The notes beneath the pieces are model-generated. The model was not told the DNA's origin, ran no database searches, and was given only the letters and a program-made list of their open reading frames with translations. Source: Magnetococcales bacterium DCbin4 (GTDB taxonomy: Bacteria; Pseudomonadota; Magnetococcia; Magnetococcales; UBA8363). From it: DNA of 51,722 bases. The position numbers and the translations under genes were made by a program. The stretch is from NCBI GenBank assembly GCA_002753735.1, contig PEAN01000028.1, forward strand, positions 1-51,722, read 5' to 3'. Shown here piece after piece: positions 36,036 through 43,975 of the stretch (position 1 is its first letter; each line of letters starts with the position of its first letter).

Positions 36036-36738
36036 TCAGAGTTCTTTCTGCGCGCGCCTTGTGGCGATGAGATCTTTGACAGCGTTCACGAACCGGCCTC
36101 GGAGGTGTCGCATCTGCTTGGCTGCGGTTTCCAAACTGGTTGTCTGAGCGGCTGGATGGGGTGCGTTGATGGGCACCCGTGGCTCGGGCGTATTCAGGTC
36201 AAAGTGCCGGGTGAACCAGGCGGACTCAAGGACCTCTACGGAGTCGGCCTCCATCAGAAATGCCGGACTGACGTTTTTCATGGGATCACCGACTGCGAGG
36301 ATATGCATCCGCACGCCAAACGATTGGGCAACCTGAAAGGCGATGCGCAAATCCTCGTCGCCGGTAACCACCACGGCGTCAGAGATCGCCCGGTTCCTGG
36401 CAAGGTCGATGATGTCGGTCACAATGAGGGAATCGACCCCCTTTTGCTTGCCAACACTGTTCATGGCACCGAGTCTCAGTTCAACACCAGACAGTAAGGC
36501 GAGGGTCGATTGATCAAGGGATGCGCGTGATCCCGGTGCGGCGTCGTACCAATAGACGCGCAGCAAGGGGAGATTGTCGGACATTGCCGATGCCGCCTGA
36601 CAAAGATCATCCAGCATCTTGCGCGGCGACTTTACCGAAATCTGCTTGCGGGCGAAGGGGAGACCTGAGACCTGCGGCGGCCTGGGCACCGGCAACGAAA
36701 AAATAGCCGGCATCGACAAAGATTGCGTACCGATCCAC
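36036..36738 (-). pseudogene. NYN-domain (PIN-like) protein gene, frameshifted
   Basis: NYN proteins are predicted RNases of the PIN fold. From GTG 36738 (AAGGAAG upstream) one frame reads VDRYAIFVDAGYFFVAGAQ, the family N-terminus with its catalytic Asp. The rest is in another frame: FARKQISVKSP, then KGVDSLIVTDIIDLA and VVVTGDEDLRIAF with more acidic catalytic residues. The switch falls on a perfect tandem copy of a 7-bp sequence at 36660-36673. Removing one copy joins AAAGLPFARKQ in frame. The open frame from 36719 therefore starts with a wrong N-terminus. It is either a true pseudogene, a reversible slippage site or a sequencing error. Confidence 0.82.
36660..36673. repeat. 7-bp tandem duplication causing the NYN frameshift
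   Basis: GAGACCT occurs twice in direct contact (36660-36666 and 36667-36673). Seven bases is not a multiple of three, which explains the shift in the NYN gene. Confidence 0.9.
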
Positions 36739-36770
36739 AGCCTATCTTCCTTTCGGAATCATAAAATAAT

Positions 36771-36790
36771 AAAGCCCCTTTCGGGGCTTT
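36771..36790. terminator. short hairpin, possible terminator
   Basis: AAAGCCCC-TTTC-GGGGCTTT, a perfect 8-bp stem. On the - strand it is followed by ATTATTTTATG. It would act ahead of the NYN gene, so it may end a transcript arriving from the right or attenuate NYN expression. Confidence 0.45.
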
Positions 36791-36963
36791 GTGTAGGCTG
36801 TCGCGCCAAGTAACGTAGTGGACGAACGACAGCAATGAAATTCAGACTATCTGAAATTTCTGCAAGAGTCAATCAGCTTTTGTTTCGTTCTCAGAGCAAT
36901 CGCATTTGCAATTGGCATGCATGGTGAGATGATTGAAAGAAATTTGCTTCTGATTTCGTTTAT

Positions 36964-37030
36964 GACTTTAAAAACAAAGTCAAAAGCGGGGCATGGAAAC
37001 CTTTTTGTTTAAATTCAAAAACAAAGTCAA
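36964..37030. repeat. second repeat module, copy 2
   Basis: GACTTTAAAAACAAAGTC, AAAAGCGGGGCATGG, AAACCTTTTTGTTTAAA and ACAAAGTC match the module at 22851-22921. A dispersed hairpin repeat follows directly. Confidence 0.75.
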
Positions 37031-37080
37031 CACCCTGGGGGCAATCCCCCAGACCCCTTTTTTCTTTCAATAAAATTTTT
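37031..37080. repeat. dispersed hairpin repeat, copy 9 (reverse)
   Basis: CCTGGGGGCAATCCCCCAG, then ACCCC, TTTTTTCTTTC and AATAAA. On + strand RNA it looks like a terminator, yet no + gene lies before it; the genes on both sides are on -. Confidence 0.85.
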
Positions 37081-37093
37081 AATTACATCAAGA

Positions 37094-37122
37094 GGGGGAA
37101 GCCCCTGACGGGTGCTCCCCCC
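37094..37122 (-). terminator. putative terminator of aprBA
   Basis: On the - strand GGGGGAGCACCC can pair imperfectly with GGGGCTTCCCCC, 15 bases after the aprA stop. There is no long U-run behind it, so this is a moderate call. Confidence 0.45.
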
Positions 37123-37136
37123 TTCGATGATCCTTC

Positions 37137-39104
37137 TTACGGCTTGGTCACCAAATCCTTGTGTGCCCGCTTGAAGGCCGTCCATTCACCCGTGGCCGGA
37201 TTGATCTTGCTGTTGACGAAACATTTCCAATTCTTTTCGTCAACGAAGTTGTAGGTCATGTTGTAGTAGAATCCCGGATAACGGGTCTCTTTGCGGAACA
37301 GCATGTGCCGCAAATGGGCTTCACCCGCATAGATCCGATGATAGTTTTCCCAAGCCCGCATCAATTCGTGCAGGTCACGGGCCATCATCTTTTCCGAGTC
37401 TTTCTTCAGTTCACCCAACTTGTTGACGGCAATTTCCATCATCTGCTCGTTGGTGACATACATCGTACCCACGCCCGCCACGTACTCGTCCATGATCTTC
37501 TGCAAACGGGTCTGCAACATCTTCGGGGTGATCAAATGGGGATTGACCTCCTCCATCGTGCTGTAATCCTTGTGCTGCATCCAGTTGCGCACCGGCAGAT
37601 AGATCTCTTCCGCCAGTTCCTTGGCCGTCTTGGACAACGTCGGCTTGAAGCCCTTGTGATCCAATACCCAGGCCAACATCGATTTGGCAGCGATCCGCCC
37701 TTCGGCATGGGATCCCGAGGAGAATTTGTGACCCGAAGCACCCACACCGTCGCCGGCGGTGAACAAACCTTTCACCGTCGTCATCCGATTGTAGTTCTTC
37801 TGACCCGGTGCCGGATCCTTGCCCGCTTCGGGAGGATTGTCACCCCATTGCCATTCGGGCGGCGCGAGGTCGGAGGGACCCGTCGTCCAAATGCCGCAGC
37901 AACCCGAATGCGATCCCAGGAAGTACGGTTCGGTCGGCATCAATTCGGAAGGAACCTTTTCCGGCTCGATGTTCTCACCGGCCCACACACCCGCTTGGCC
38001 AATACACATGTCCAAAAAGTCTTCCCAGGCTTCCGCTTCCAAATGCTTGATCTTCTTCTTGGCTTCCTTGGAACCGAATTCTTCCTCGTAGGATTTGGCC
38101 AATGCCTGCAACGCCGTGTCGGTTCTCATGTAGATCGGGCCACGGCCTTCACGCATTTCCTTCATCATCAAGTGGTTGCGCAGGCAGGTCGCCGGAACCT
38201 TCGCCAGTCCATACGGGGGATAGTCCTTCAACATCTCGGCGTTGGTCTCCATGTAGACCTCACCCTTGACGTTGGTCGCCTTGGCTTTGAACAGCAAAAA
38301 CCACGCACCCACCGGACCATAACCATCCTTGAACCGGGCCGGAACGAACCGGTTTTCCATCATGGTCAATTCACCGCCCACCTGGGCCACCATCGCATAG
38401 GTCGAACCCGCATTCCACACCGGATACCAGGTCCGCCCCATTCCTTCACCCACCGACCGGGGACGGAACACGTTCACCGCGCCACCCGCCACGCACAAAA
38501 TGGCGTTGGCTTTGTACACGAAAATTTTGTCTTCCCGGTTGGAGAAGCCGACCGCGCCCGCGATCCGGTTGGATTCGTTGGCGTCCAACAACAGCTTCAC
38601 GATGAAGATCCGTTCTTGGATCCGGTCCATCCCCAGCGCCTTCTTGGCCGCTTCGGCAACGATGGTCTTGTAGCTTTCACCGTTGATCATGATCTGCCAT
38701 TTGCCTGAACGGACCGGCTTGCCACCCTCTTTCAAGGTCTTCTCTTCGTCACCCGGCTGTTTCCAAATGGGCAGACCCCATTCTTCGAACAATTGCACCG
38801 AGTTGTCCACATGACGACCCACGTCGTAGATCAAATCGTCACGGACGATTCCCATCAGGTCATTGCTCACCATCCGCACATAGTCGGCGGGATCCTGCTC
38901 GCCAAGGTAGGTGTTGATGGCCGACAAGCCCTGGGCAACCGCACCACTGCGCTCCATGGCCGCCTTGTCCACCAGCCGCACCGTCACCCCTTCGGGCACC
39001 CAGCGCATCAATTCGAACGCACAGCCACACGCAGCCATGCCACCGCCAATGATCAAAATGTCGGACTGGACTTCAACAATCTCCGGATTTCCAAAACTCC
39101 CCAT
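37137..39104 (-). CDS. aprA: dissimilatory adenylylsulfate reductase, alpha subunit
   Basis: Interconverts adenosine 5'-phosphosulfate and sulfite plus AMP in the cytoplasm; in sulfur oxidisers it runs toward APS. DILIIGGGMAACGCAFEL is the FAD fold at the N-terminus. ETNAEMLKDYPPYG, GSHSGCCGIWTTGPSDL and LFTAGDGVGASGHKFSSG (second FAD block) are AprA landmarks. Length 655 is normal. It follows aprB after 71 bases. No sat, aprM or qmo gene is beside it; the nearby adk and hppA handle the AMP and PPi. Oxidative or reductive lineage needs a tree. Confidence 0.96.
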   Translation of the reverse strand: MGSFGNPEIVEVQSDILIIGGGMAACGCAFELMRWVPEGVTVRLVDKAAMERSGAVAQGLSAINTYLGEQDPADYVRMVSNDLMGIVRDDLIYDVGRHVDNSVQLFEEWGLPIWKQPGDEEKTLKEGGKPVRSGKWQIMINGESYKTIVAEAAKKALGMDRIQERIFIVKLLLDANESNRIAGAVGFSNREDKIFVYKANAILCVAGGAVNVFRPRSVGEGMGRTWYPVWNAGSTYAMVAQVGGELTMMENRFVPARFKDGYGPVGAWFLLFKAKATNVKGEVYMETNAEMLKDYPPYGLAKVPATCLRNHLMMKEMREGRGPIYMRTDTALQALAKSYEEEFGSKEAKKKIKHLEAEAWEDFLDMCIGQAGVWAGENIEPEKVPSELMPTEPYFLGSHSGCCGIWTTGPSDLAPPEWQWGDNPPEAGKDPAPGQKNYNRMTTVKGLFTAGDGVGASGHKFSSGSHAEGRIAAKSMLAWVLDHKGFKPTLSKTAKELAEEIYLPVRNWMQHKDYSTMEEVNPHLITPKMLQTRLQKIMDEYVAGVGTMYVTNEQMMEIAVNKLGELKKDSEKMMARDLHELMRAWENYHRIYAGEAHLRHMLFRKETRYPGFYYNMTYNFVDEKNWKCFVNSKINPATGEWTAFKRAHKDLVTKP

Positions 39105-39175
39105 GCGTCTTACTCCTTAGGATCTTGCTTGATTTGACGTTTCAATACCGAATGGCCAATCACGAATCCGGGCAA

Positions 39176-39607
39176 TTACTTCGCCATGGTCCGGACCGGG
39201 GCGTCGTGATTGAAAAAGCCGGGGTCGCTCAACTTGGACATGTCCGCCTTCGGCTTGCCGGCATAGGGATCGATTGAACCTTCGGCAGTGGTCCGGATCG
39301 GGAACTTGAACCGTTTGACGTTGCCATTGCGGAACTTGATGGTCCACATGATGGAATCGGAACCACGCAGCGGAATCACCGCGCCGCCCATGGGGACGAT
39401 GTCGGCATAGGCGCGGACTTCAATCGCCTGCTGCGGGCAAATCTTGACGCACGAATAACATTCCCAGCATTGCTCCGGTTCCTGATTGAACCCCTTCATC
39501 CGCCCCTTGTCGAGCTTCATCAGGTCGTTCGGGCAAATATACATGCAGGCCGTCTTGTCCTGGCCCTTGCATCCGTCACATTTTTCCTGGATCACAAAAC
39601 TTGGCAT
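39176..39607 (-). CDS. aprB: dissimilatory adenylylsulfate reductase, beta subunit
   Basis: Iron-sulfur partner of AprA that passes electrons to or from the flavin. Two 4Fe-4S sites: C10-x2-C13, C21 and C25 (CDGCKG then ACMYICP), and C47, C50, C53, C57 (QCWECYSCVKICP). The C-terminal tail (DPGFFNHDAPVRTMAK) wraps AprA in known structures. At 143 residues it is close to the family size. First gene of the aprBA pair; a clear terminator of hppA lies upstream, so it has its own promoter. Confidence 0.96.
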   Translation of the reverse strand: MPSFVIQEKCDGCKGQDKTACMYICPNDLMKLDKGRMKGFNQEPEQCWECYSCVKICPQQAIEVRAYADIVPMGGAVIPLRGSDSIMWTIKFRNGNVKRFKFPIRTTAEGSIDPYAGKPKADMSKLSDPGFFNHDAPVRTMAK

Positions 39608-39704
39608 GTTTTTTCTCCGGCTGATTTTTGGTCCGTTTGATGCGTTGCAACTAATGAATAAAAATTATTGATTGATAATAGATCAGGATAATGACAAATG
39701 CCAG

Positions 39705-39741
39705 AAAAAAAAAGCCCCTCTTTAAATTCTAAAGAGGGGCC
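39705..39741 (-). terminator. Rho-independent terminator of hppA
   Basis: On the - strand GCCCCTCTTT and AAAGAGGGGC form a ten-bp stem, followed by nine Ts, 33 bases after the hppA stop. It separates the hppA transcript from aprBA. Confidence 0.9.
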
Positions 39742-39773
39742 TGGAACATGTCGTGTTGCGTAGTGCTACAGCA

Positions 39774-41819
39774 TCAATTGTTGGCGATCAGACCCACGAT
39801 CAGAAGGGCCACGATATTGGCGATTTTGATCATCGGATTGATTGCGGGACCCGCCGTATCCTTGTAGGGGTCGCCCACGGTGTCGCCGGTGACGGCGGCT
39901 TTGTGCGCGGGAGAACCTTTGCCGCCGAAGTGACCTTCTTCAATGTACTTTTTGGCATTGTCCCATGCACCACCACCCGTCGTCATGGAGATGGCGACAA
40001 AGATGCCGGTGATGATGGTTCCCATCAACACACCACCCAGTGCCTTGGGACCAAGCATGATTCCCACGAGGATGGGGGCCAGCACCGGGAGCAGCGACGG
40101 TACGACCATTTCCCTGATGGCCGCTTTGGTCAGCATGTCCACGGCACGGGAATAATCGGGTTTGGCCGTCCCTTCCATGATGCCCGGGATTTCCTTGAAC
40201 TGCCGACGTACTTCAATGACCACGCTGCCGGCGGCACGACCCACCGCTTCCATGCCCATGGCACCGAAGAGGTAAGGCAACAGTCCACCGATGAACAACC
40301 CGATGATCACCATGTGATCCGACAGGTCGAACACGATGCCCTGTTTGAAGGTCGCCAGTTCATGGGTATAGTCGGCAAACAACACCAGCGCCGCCAGACC
40401 GGCGGAACCGATGGCATACCCCTTGGTCACCGCCTTGGTGGTGTTGCCCACCGCATCCAACGGGTCGGTGATGTTGCGGATTTCGGGGGGGAGATTGGAC
40501 ATCTCGGCAATACCACCGGCATTGTCGGTGATGGGGCCGTAGGCGTCCAGGGCCACGATGATCCCCGTCATGGACAACATGGAGGTGGCGGCAACGGCAA
40601 TGCCGTACAGACCACCCAGTTCATGAGAAACCAGGATGCTGACGCAGACCGCCAACACCGGGGCGGCCGTCGATTTCATGGAGACGCCCAGACCGGCGAT
40701 GACGTTGGTGCCATGACCCGTTTCCGAGGCTTTGGCAATCAGGCGCACCGGCGAATAATCAGTACCGGTATAATATTCGGTGATCATCACCATGGCGGCC
40801 GTCAAGGCCAGACCCATCAACGCACAGGCATAAATGGCACCGACGCTGTAGGTTCCATTGCCCGCCATCAACCATTTGGTTGCGGGATAGAACAAGACTG
40901 CCGCGATGGCACCGGCCACGACCAGGCCACGGTACAACGCGGACATGATTTTCTTCCCTTCTTCCGCTTTGACCGCATACACGCCGACAATCGAGGCGAG
41001 AATGGCGATACCGCCAAGAACCAGGGGATAGATCAGGGCGTTGCTGAATTGAGGCATGACCAGCGAACCCAGAAGAATCGAGGCGATCACGGTCACGGCA
41101 TAGGTTTCAAACAGGTCCGCCGCCATACCGGCACAGTCGCCCACGTTGTCGCCCACGTTGTCGGCGATCACCGCGGGGTTGCGTGGGTCGTCCTCGGGGA
41201 TGCCCGCTTCCACCTTACCCACCAGGTCGGCGCCCACGTCGGCACCCTTGGTGAAAATGCCACCACCCAGACGGGCGAAGATGGAAATCAAGGAACCACC
41301 GAACGCCACACCCACCAGCGGCTTGAGCAGCGATGCGGAAGCGGTGTCACCCGTTTTTAAGAGAATCATCAAAAAGACGGTCACACCCAGAAGACCCAGG
41401 CCCACGACGAGCATGCCGGTAATGGCACCACCACGGAAGGCGACCTGCAGGGCACTGTCCAAACCACCCTTCGCCGCTTCAGCGGTACGAACGTTGGCCT
41501 TGACCGAAATGCCCATGCCGATGAAACCCGCCATCGCTGACAGGATTGCACCCACGGCAAAACCCAGGGCGGTGGAAATCCCCAAAAACATTGCCAGAAG
41601 AACGAAGAGGATCACACCGACGTAGGCGATGGTGGTGTACTGGCGTTTCATGTACGCCCGTGCCCCTTCCTCTACGGCCCCTGCGATCCGTTGCATCTCG
41701 GCGGAACCCGCAGGCAGATTCAAAATCCAGTTGCGCGAAATATAGCCATAGACAATGGCTCCTATTCCGCAAAAAATCGACAGGTACAATCCCTGCCATC
41801 CACTTGCCGTTATTTCCAT
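39774..41819 (-). CDS. hppA: membrane-bound proton-pumping pyrophosphatase
   Basis: Uses pyrophosphate hydrolysis to pump protons. Some 15-16 membrane helices over 681 residues; [24 protein letters not shown] holds the substrate-site D-V-G-A-D-L-V-G-K, and [21 protein letters not shown] the metal-binding Asp set. [17 protein letters not shown] has Lys where potassium-dependent enzymes have Ala, which indicates the K-independent, proton-pumping type (family knowledge). Downstream of adk by 55 bases and probably co-transcribed. It would recover energy from PPi made in sulfur or biosynthetic metabolism. Confidence 0.95.
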   Translation of the reverse strand: MEITASGWQGLYLSIFCGIGAIVYGYISRNWILNLPAGSAEMQRIAGAVEEGARAYMKRQYTTIAYVGVILFVLLAMFLGISTALGFAVGAILSAMAGFIGMGISVKANVRTAEAAKGGLDSALQVAFRGGAITGMLVVGLGLLGVTVFLMILLKTGDTASASLLKPLVGVAFGGSLISIFARLGGGIFTKGADVGADLVGKVEAGIPEDDPRNPAVIADNVGDNVGDCAGMAADLFETYAVTVIASILLGSLVMPQFSNALIYPLVLGGIAILASIVGVYAVKAEEGKKIMSALYRGLVVAGAIAAVLFYPATKWLMAGNGTYSVGAIYACALMGLALTAAMVMITEYYTGTDYSPVRLIAKASETGHGTNVIAGLGVSMKSTAAPVLAVCVSILVSHELGGLYGIAVAATSMLSMTGIIVALDAYGPITDNAGGIAEMSNLPPEIRNITDPLDAVGNTTKAVTKGYAIGSAGLAALVLFADYTHELATFKQGIVFDLSDHMVIIGLFIGGLLPYLFGAMGMEAVGRAAGSVVIEVRRQFKEIPGIMEGTAKPDYSRAVDMLTKAAIREMVVPSLLPVLAPILVGIMLGPKALGGVLMGTIITGIFVAISMTTGGGAWDNAKKYIEEGHFGGKGSPAHKAAVTGDTVGDPYKDTAGPAINPMIKIANIVALLIVGLIANN

Positions 41820-41874
41820 GTTCGTAGATCCCCTTTGAGTTTAAGATTGTTCAAGTTGCCGCGGGCGGATTCCT

Positions 41875-42516
41875 TCAGCCGATGATGGCGCAAAGATTCT
41901 TGAAGACCGTGTCCATTTCCTGCATTCCATCGACCGTCTTGAAGGCACCCTTGTGCCGGTAATGGTCGATGACGGGAGCGGTCTGTTGATCGTACACGGA
42001 AAGACGATTGCGAACGGTTTCCTCGTTGTCGTCGGCCCGGGTGGTCAAGGTTCCACCGCATTTGTCACATACACCCGCTTTCTTGGGTTTCTTGTGTTCC
42101 TTGTGATACCCTTCGCCACAGCCGGCACAGGTGCTGCGCCCGGTGATGCGGGCGACCAGGGCCTCGGTATCGCAGGTGATGTCGATCACATGGTCGATCT
42201 TCAGTTTGCGTTCCATCAACATTGAATCCAATGCCCGGGCCTGGGCAACCGTCCGGGGGAAACCATCCAGGATGAAGCCTTTCTTGCAATCGGCGTCACT
42301 GATCCGGTCGGCGATGATCCCCACCACGATGTCGTCGGTCACCAGGCCACCGCTTTCCATGGCTGCCTTGGCTTTGCGTCCCACTTCCGTTCCCGCCTTG
42401 ACCGCCGCACGCAGCATATCCCCGGTAGATAGTTGGGGAATACCATATTTATCCGCGATTTGTCTGGCCTGGGTGCCCTTGCCCGCGCCGGGGGGACCCA
42501 TGAAAATAAGATTCAT
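41875..42516 (-). CDS. adk: adenylate kinase, zinc-lid type
   Basis: Balances AMP, ADP and [12 protein letters not shown] at about residues 7-15 is the P-loop, [13 protein letters not shown] is the AMP-binding block, and the lid has CAGCGEGYH and CDKCGG, four Cys for zinc. I start at ATG 42516 (MNLIFMG), with GAGGAGA upstream; the frame to 42579 adds residues not in the family. 213 residues is typical. Next to hppA and aprBA it fits removal of AMP made or used by Apr. Confidence 0.95.
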   Translation of the reverse strand: MNLIFMGPPGAGKGTQARQIADKYGIPQLSTGDMLRAAVKAGTEVGRKAKAAMESGGLVTDDIVVGIIADRISDADCKKGFILDGFPRTVAQARALDSMLMERKLKIDHVIDITCDTEALVARITGRSTCAGCGEGYHKEHKKPKKAGVCDKCGGTLTTRADDNEETVRNRLSVYDQQTAPVIDHYRHKGAFKTVDGMQEMDTVFKNLCAIIG

Positions 42517-42657
42517 TTTACCTTCTCTCCTCTTGAGCATGAAAAAAATAAACGCATTGGCGTTGTGAATTTGTGGCACTCACGGCTGCAATTGGGGCGG
42601 ATTATAGCGACTACCCGGCCCGCTGTCATAGTTGAAACCGGATCCCCGTCCATTATT

Positions 42658-42951
42658 TTATTCTGCCGGTCCCCTTTGCTCGCGTTTGAACCGTGCCAGA
42701 TGTTCAAGATCGGTCCGGTTCACAAAAACCGGTGGTGGTTTGACCCCCGTCAGCCAGTCGAGCAGATCGGCATCCGAATGGTTGAGCAGTTCCATGAAAC
42801 GGTCACAGGCATCATCCTCCATCTGCGCCAGTTCCTGGGCGATGAACCGCTGCATGATTCGTTCAACTTCCGCCATTGAGCGGCGTAACGCCCGGAATAA
42901 TAGAACCTTCTGTTTGGGGCGCAACGGGATGTCGGGCATTTCCGGAATCAC
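42658..42951 (-). CDS. sdhE: FAD assembly factor SdhE-like protein
   Basis: Small helical protein (97 residues) of the family that helps attach FAD to the succinate dehydrogenase/fumarate reductase flavoprotein. LLFRALRRSMAEVERIMQRF matches the start of the family and FMELLNHSDADLLDWLTG its conserved end. The usual R-G-x-x-E motif reads R24-S-M-A-E28, with Ser for Gly. No sdh or frd gene is in the window. A diverged but real member is most likely. Confidence 0.75.
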   Translation of the reverse strand: MIPEMPDIPLRPKQKVLLFRALRRSMAEVERIMQRFIAQELAQMEDDACDRFMELLNHSDADLLDWLTGVKPPPVFVNRTDLEHLARFKREQRGPAE

Positions 42952-43001
42952 GCGGATTCTCCATCAAACTTGAGCCTTCGCCTTGGCGAACGGGATCCCC
43001 A

Positions 43002-43050
43002 GGGAGCAAATGTCATCACCCGGAGGGCCGTCCTTTGCTCCCCTTTTTTT
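43002..43050 (+). terminator. hairpin with T-run on the strand without genes
   Basis: GGGAGCAAA and TTTGCTCCC form a nine-bp stem around a 23-base loop, then C and seven Ts. Terminator-like on + only, but korB and sdhE are on -. It could be a decayed member of the dispersed hairpin family (CCCC then T-run) or a stop for antisense transcription. Confidence 0.5.
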
Positions 43051-43096
43051 CTTGATGGTTTCAAGACAGGGTTTCCTTGCTGATGCAAGAATATTC

Positions 43097-43975
43097 TTAT
43101 GGGCGATTCAAGTCAACGATTTGGTTCAGGTCATAATCGGGATGTCCACCAACCTGGTCGATCATCACCTGCATCCGTTGATCGAGTGTTGGCCGTTCCA
43201 CCTTGTACAACAGGCCCATGGGTGCTTTTCCTTCACTGGACTGCCGTGCAAGGGTGATGGCAGCACCCAGATCGGTCACATCATGGTCCCTGGGAACCGA
43301 TTCCATCAGATCCCGATAATGGTCGATGGTGTCAACCTTGTTGAACGAGGGACACTGGGAATAAATATTGATATAGGAGAACCCGCGGTGCTCCAATCCC
43401 CCCCGGATCAGTTCGGCACAGATGCCCGGTTTGCCCGCAAACGCCTGGGCGACGTAGGTAGCCCCATAGGTCAACATGTAGAGGAGGGGGTTCATGGGTT
43501 CTTCGGGACCCCCATAGGGGGTGGTATAAGCTTTCATTTCCGGGCGGGATGTGGGGGAGTATTGTCCCTTGGTCAATCCATAGATGCCGTTGTCGAACAG
43601 CACATAGGTGATATCGACGTTTTTCCGTGCCAGGTGGGGCATGTGGCCACCGCCGATGGAAAAACCATCGCCATCCCCACCCAATACCATGATGGCAAGG
43701 TCGCGCCGGACCAGTTGTGCCCCGGTGGCGACGGCACCTGCCCGCCCATGGAGGGTGTGCATTTTGTAGGAATTGATGAAATAGGGACTTCTGGAAGAGC
43801 ATCCGATTCCAGAAATGCAGATGAGCTGGCTGGGATCCACCCCCGCTTCGGAAAGGGCACGGTAGATGGCATTGAGAATGCCGTAATGCCCGCACCCCGG
43901 ACACCAGACCACTGGCACTTCCGACTTGTAATCCTTGGGTTTGAGGTCAACCTTGTTGACCGCCATGATGGACAT
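43097..43975 (-). CDS. korB: 2-oxoglutarate:ferredoxin oxidoreductase, beta subunit
   Basis: Thiamine-diphosphate-binding subunit; with KorA it makes 2-oxoglutarate from succinyl-CoA and CO2 with reduced ferredoxin, or the reverse. WCPGCGHYGILNAIYRAL, CISGIGCSSRSPYF and GGDGDGFSIGGGHMPHLAR (the G-D-G ... N-type cofactor motif) are in order. Length 292. The ATG overlaps the korA stop by one base (TGATG). With sucCD upstream this is an rTCA step, though both directions are possible. Confidence 0.93.
   Translation of the reverse strand: MSIMAVNKVDLKPKDYKSEVPVVWCPGCGHYGILNAIYRALSEAGVDPSQLICISGIGCSSRSPYFINSYKMHTLHGRAGAVATGAQLVRRDLAIMVLGGDGDGFSIGGGHMPHLARKNVDITYVLFDNGIYGLTKGQYSPTSRPEMKAYTTPYGGPEEPMNPLLYMLTYGATYVAQAFAGKPGICAELIRGGLEHRGFSYINIYSQCPSFNKVDTIDHYRDLMESVPRDHDVTDLGAAITLARQSSEGKAPMGLLYKVERPTLDQRMQVMIDQVGGHPDYDLNQIVDLNRP

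Larger units (their letters stand above)
36739..37136. other. gene-free stretch before the aprBA region
   Basis: Holds the NYN gene's upstream site, a small hairpin (36771-36790), a second-family repeat (36964-37030), a dispersed hairpin repeat (37031-37080) and the putative aprA terminator (37094-37122). No gene. Also GCTGTCG and CGACAGC face each other at about 36797 and 36827. Confidence 0.6.

Noticed and set aside
36632-36835. 67-codon frame on - before the NYN gene
   Set aside because: Crosses a hairpin and overlaps the NYN N-terminus in another frame; Arg/Cys-rich translation.
37161-38708. 515-codon frame on + opposite aprA
   Set aside because: Shadow of aprA; its translation is not protein-like and no binding site precedes it.
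39753-41360. 535-codon frame on + opposite hppA
   Set aside because: Shadow of hppA; the translation is a His/Gly/Asp-rich string typical of antisense reading.
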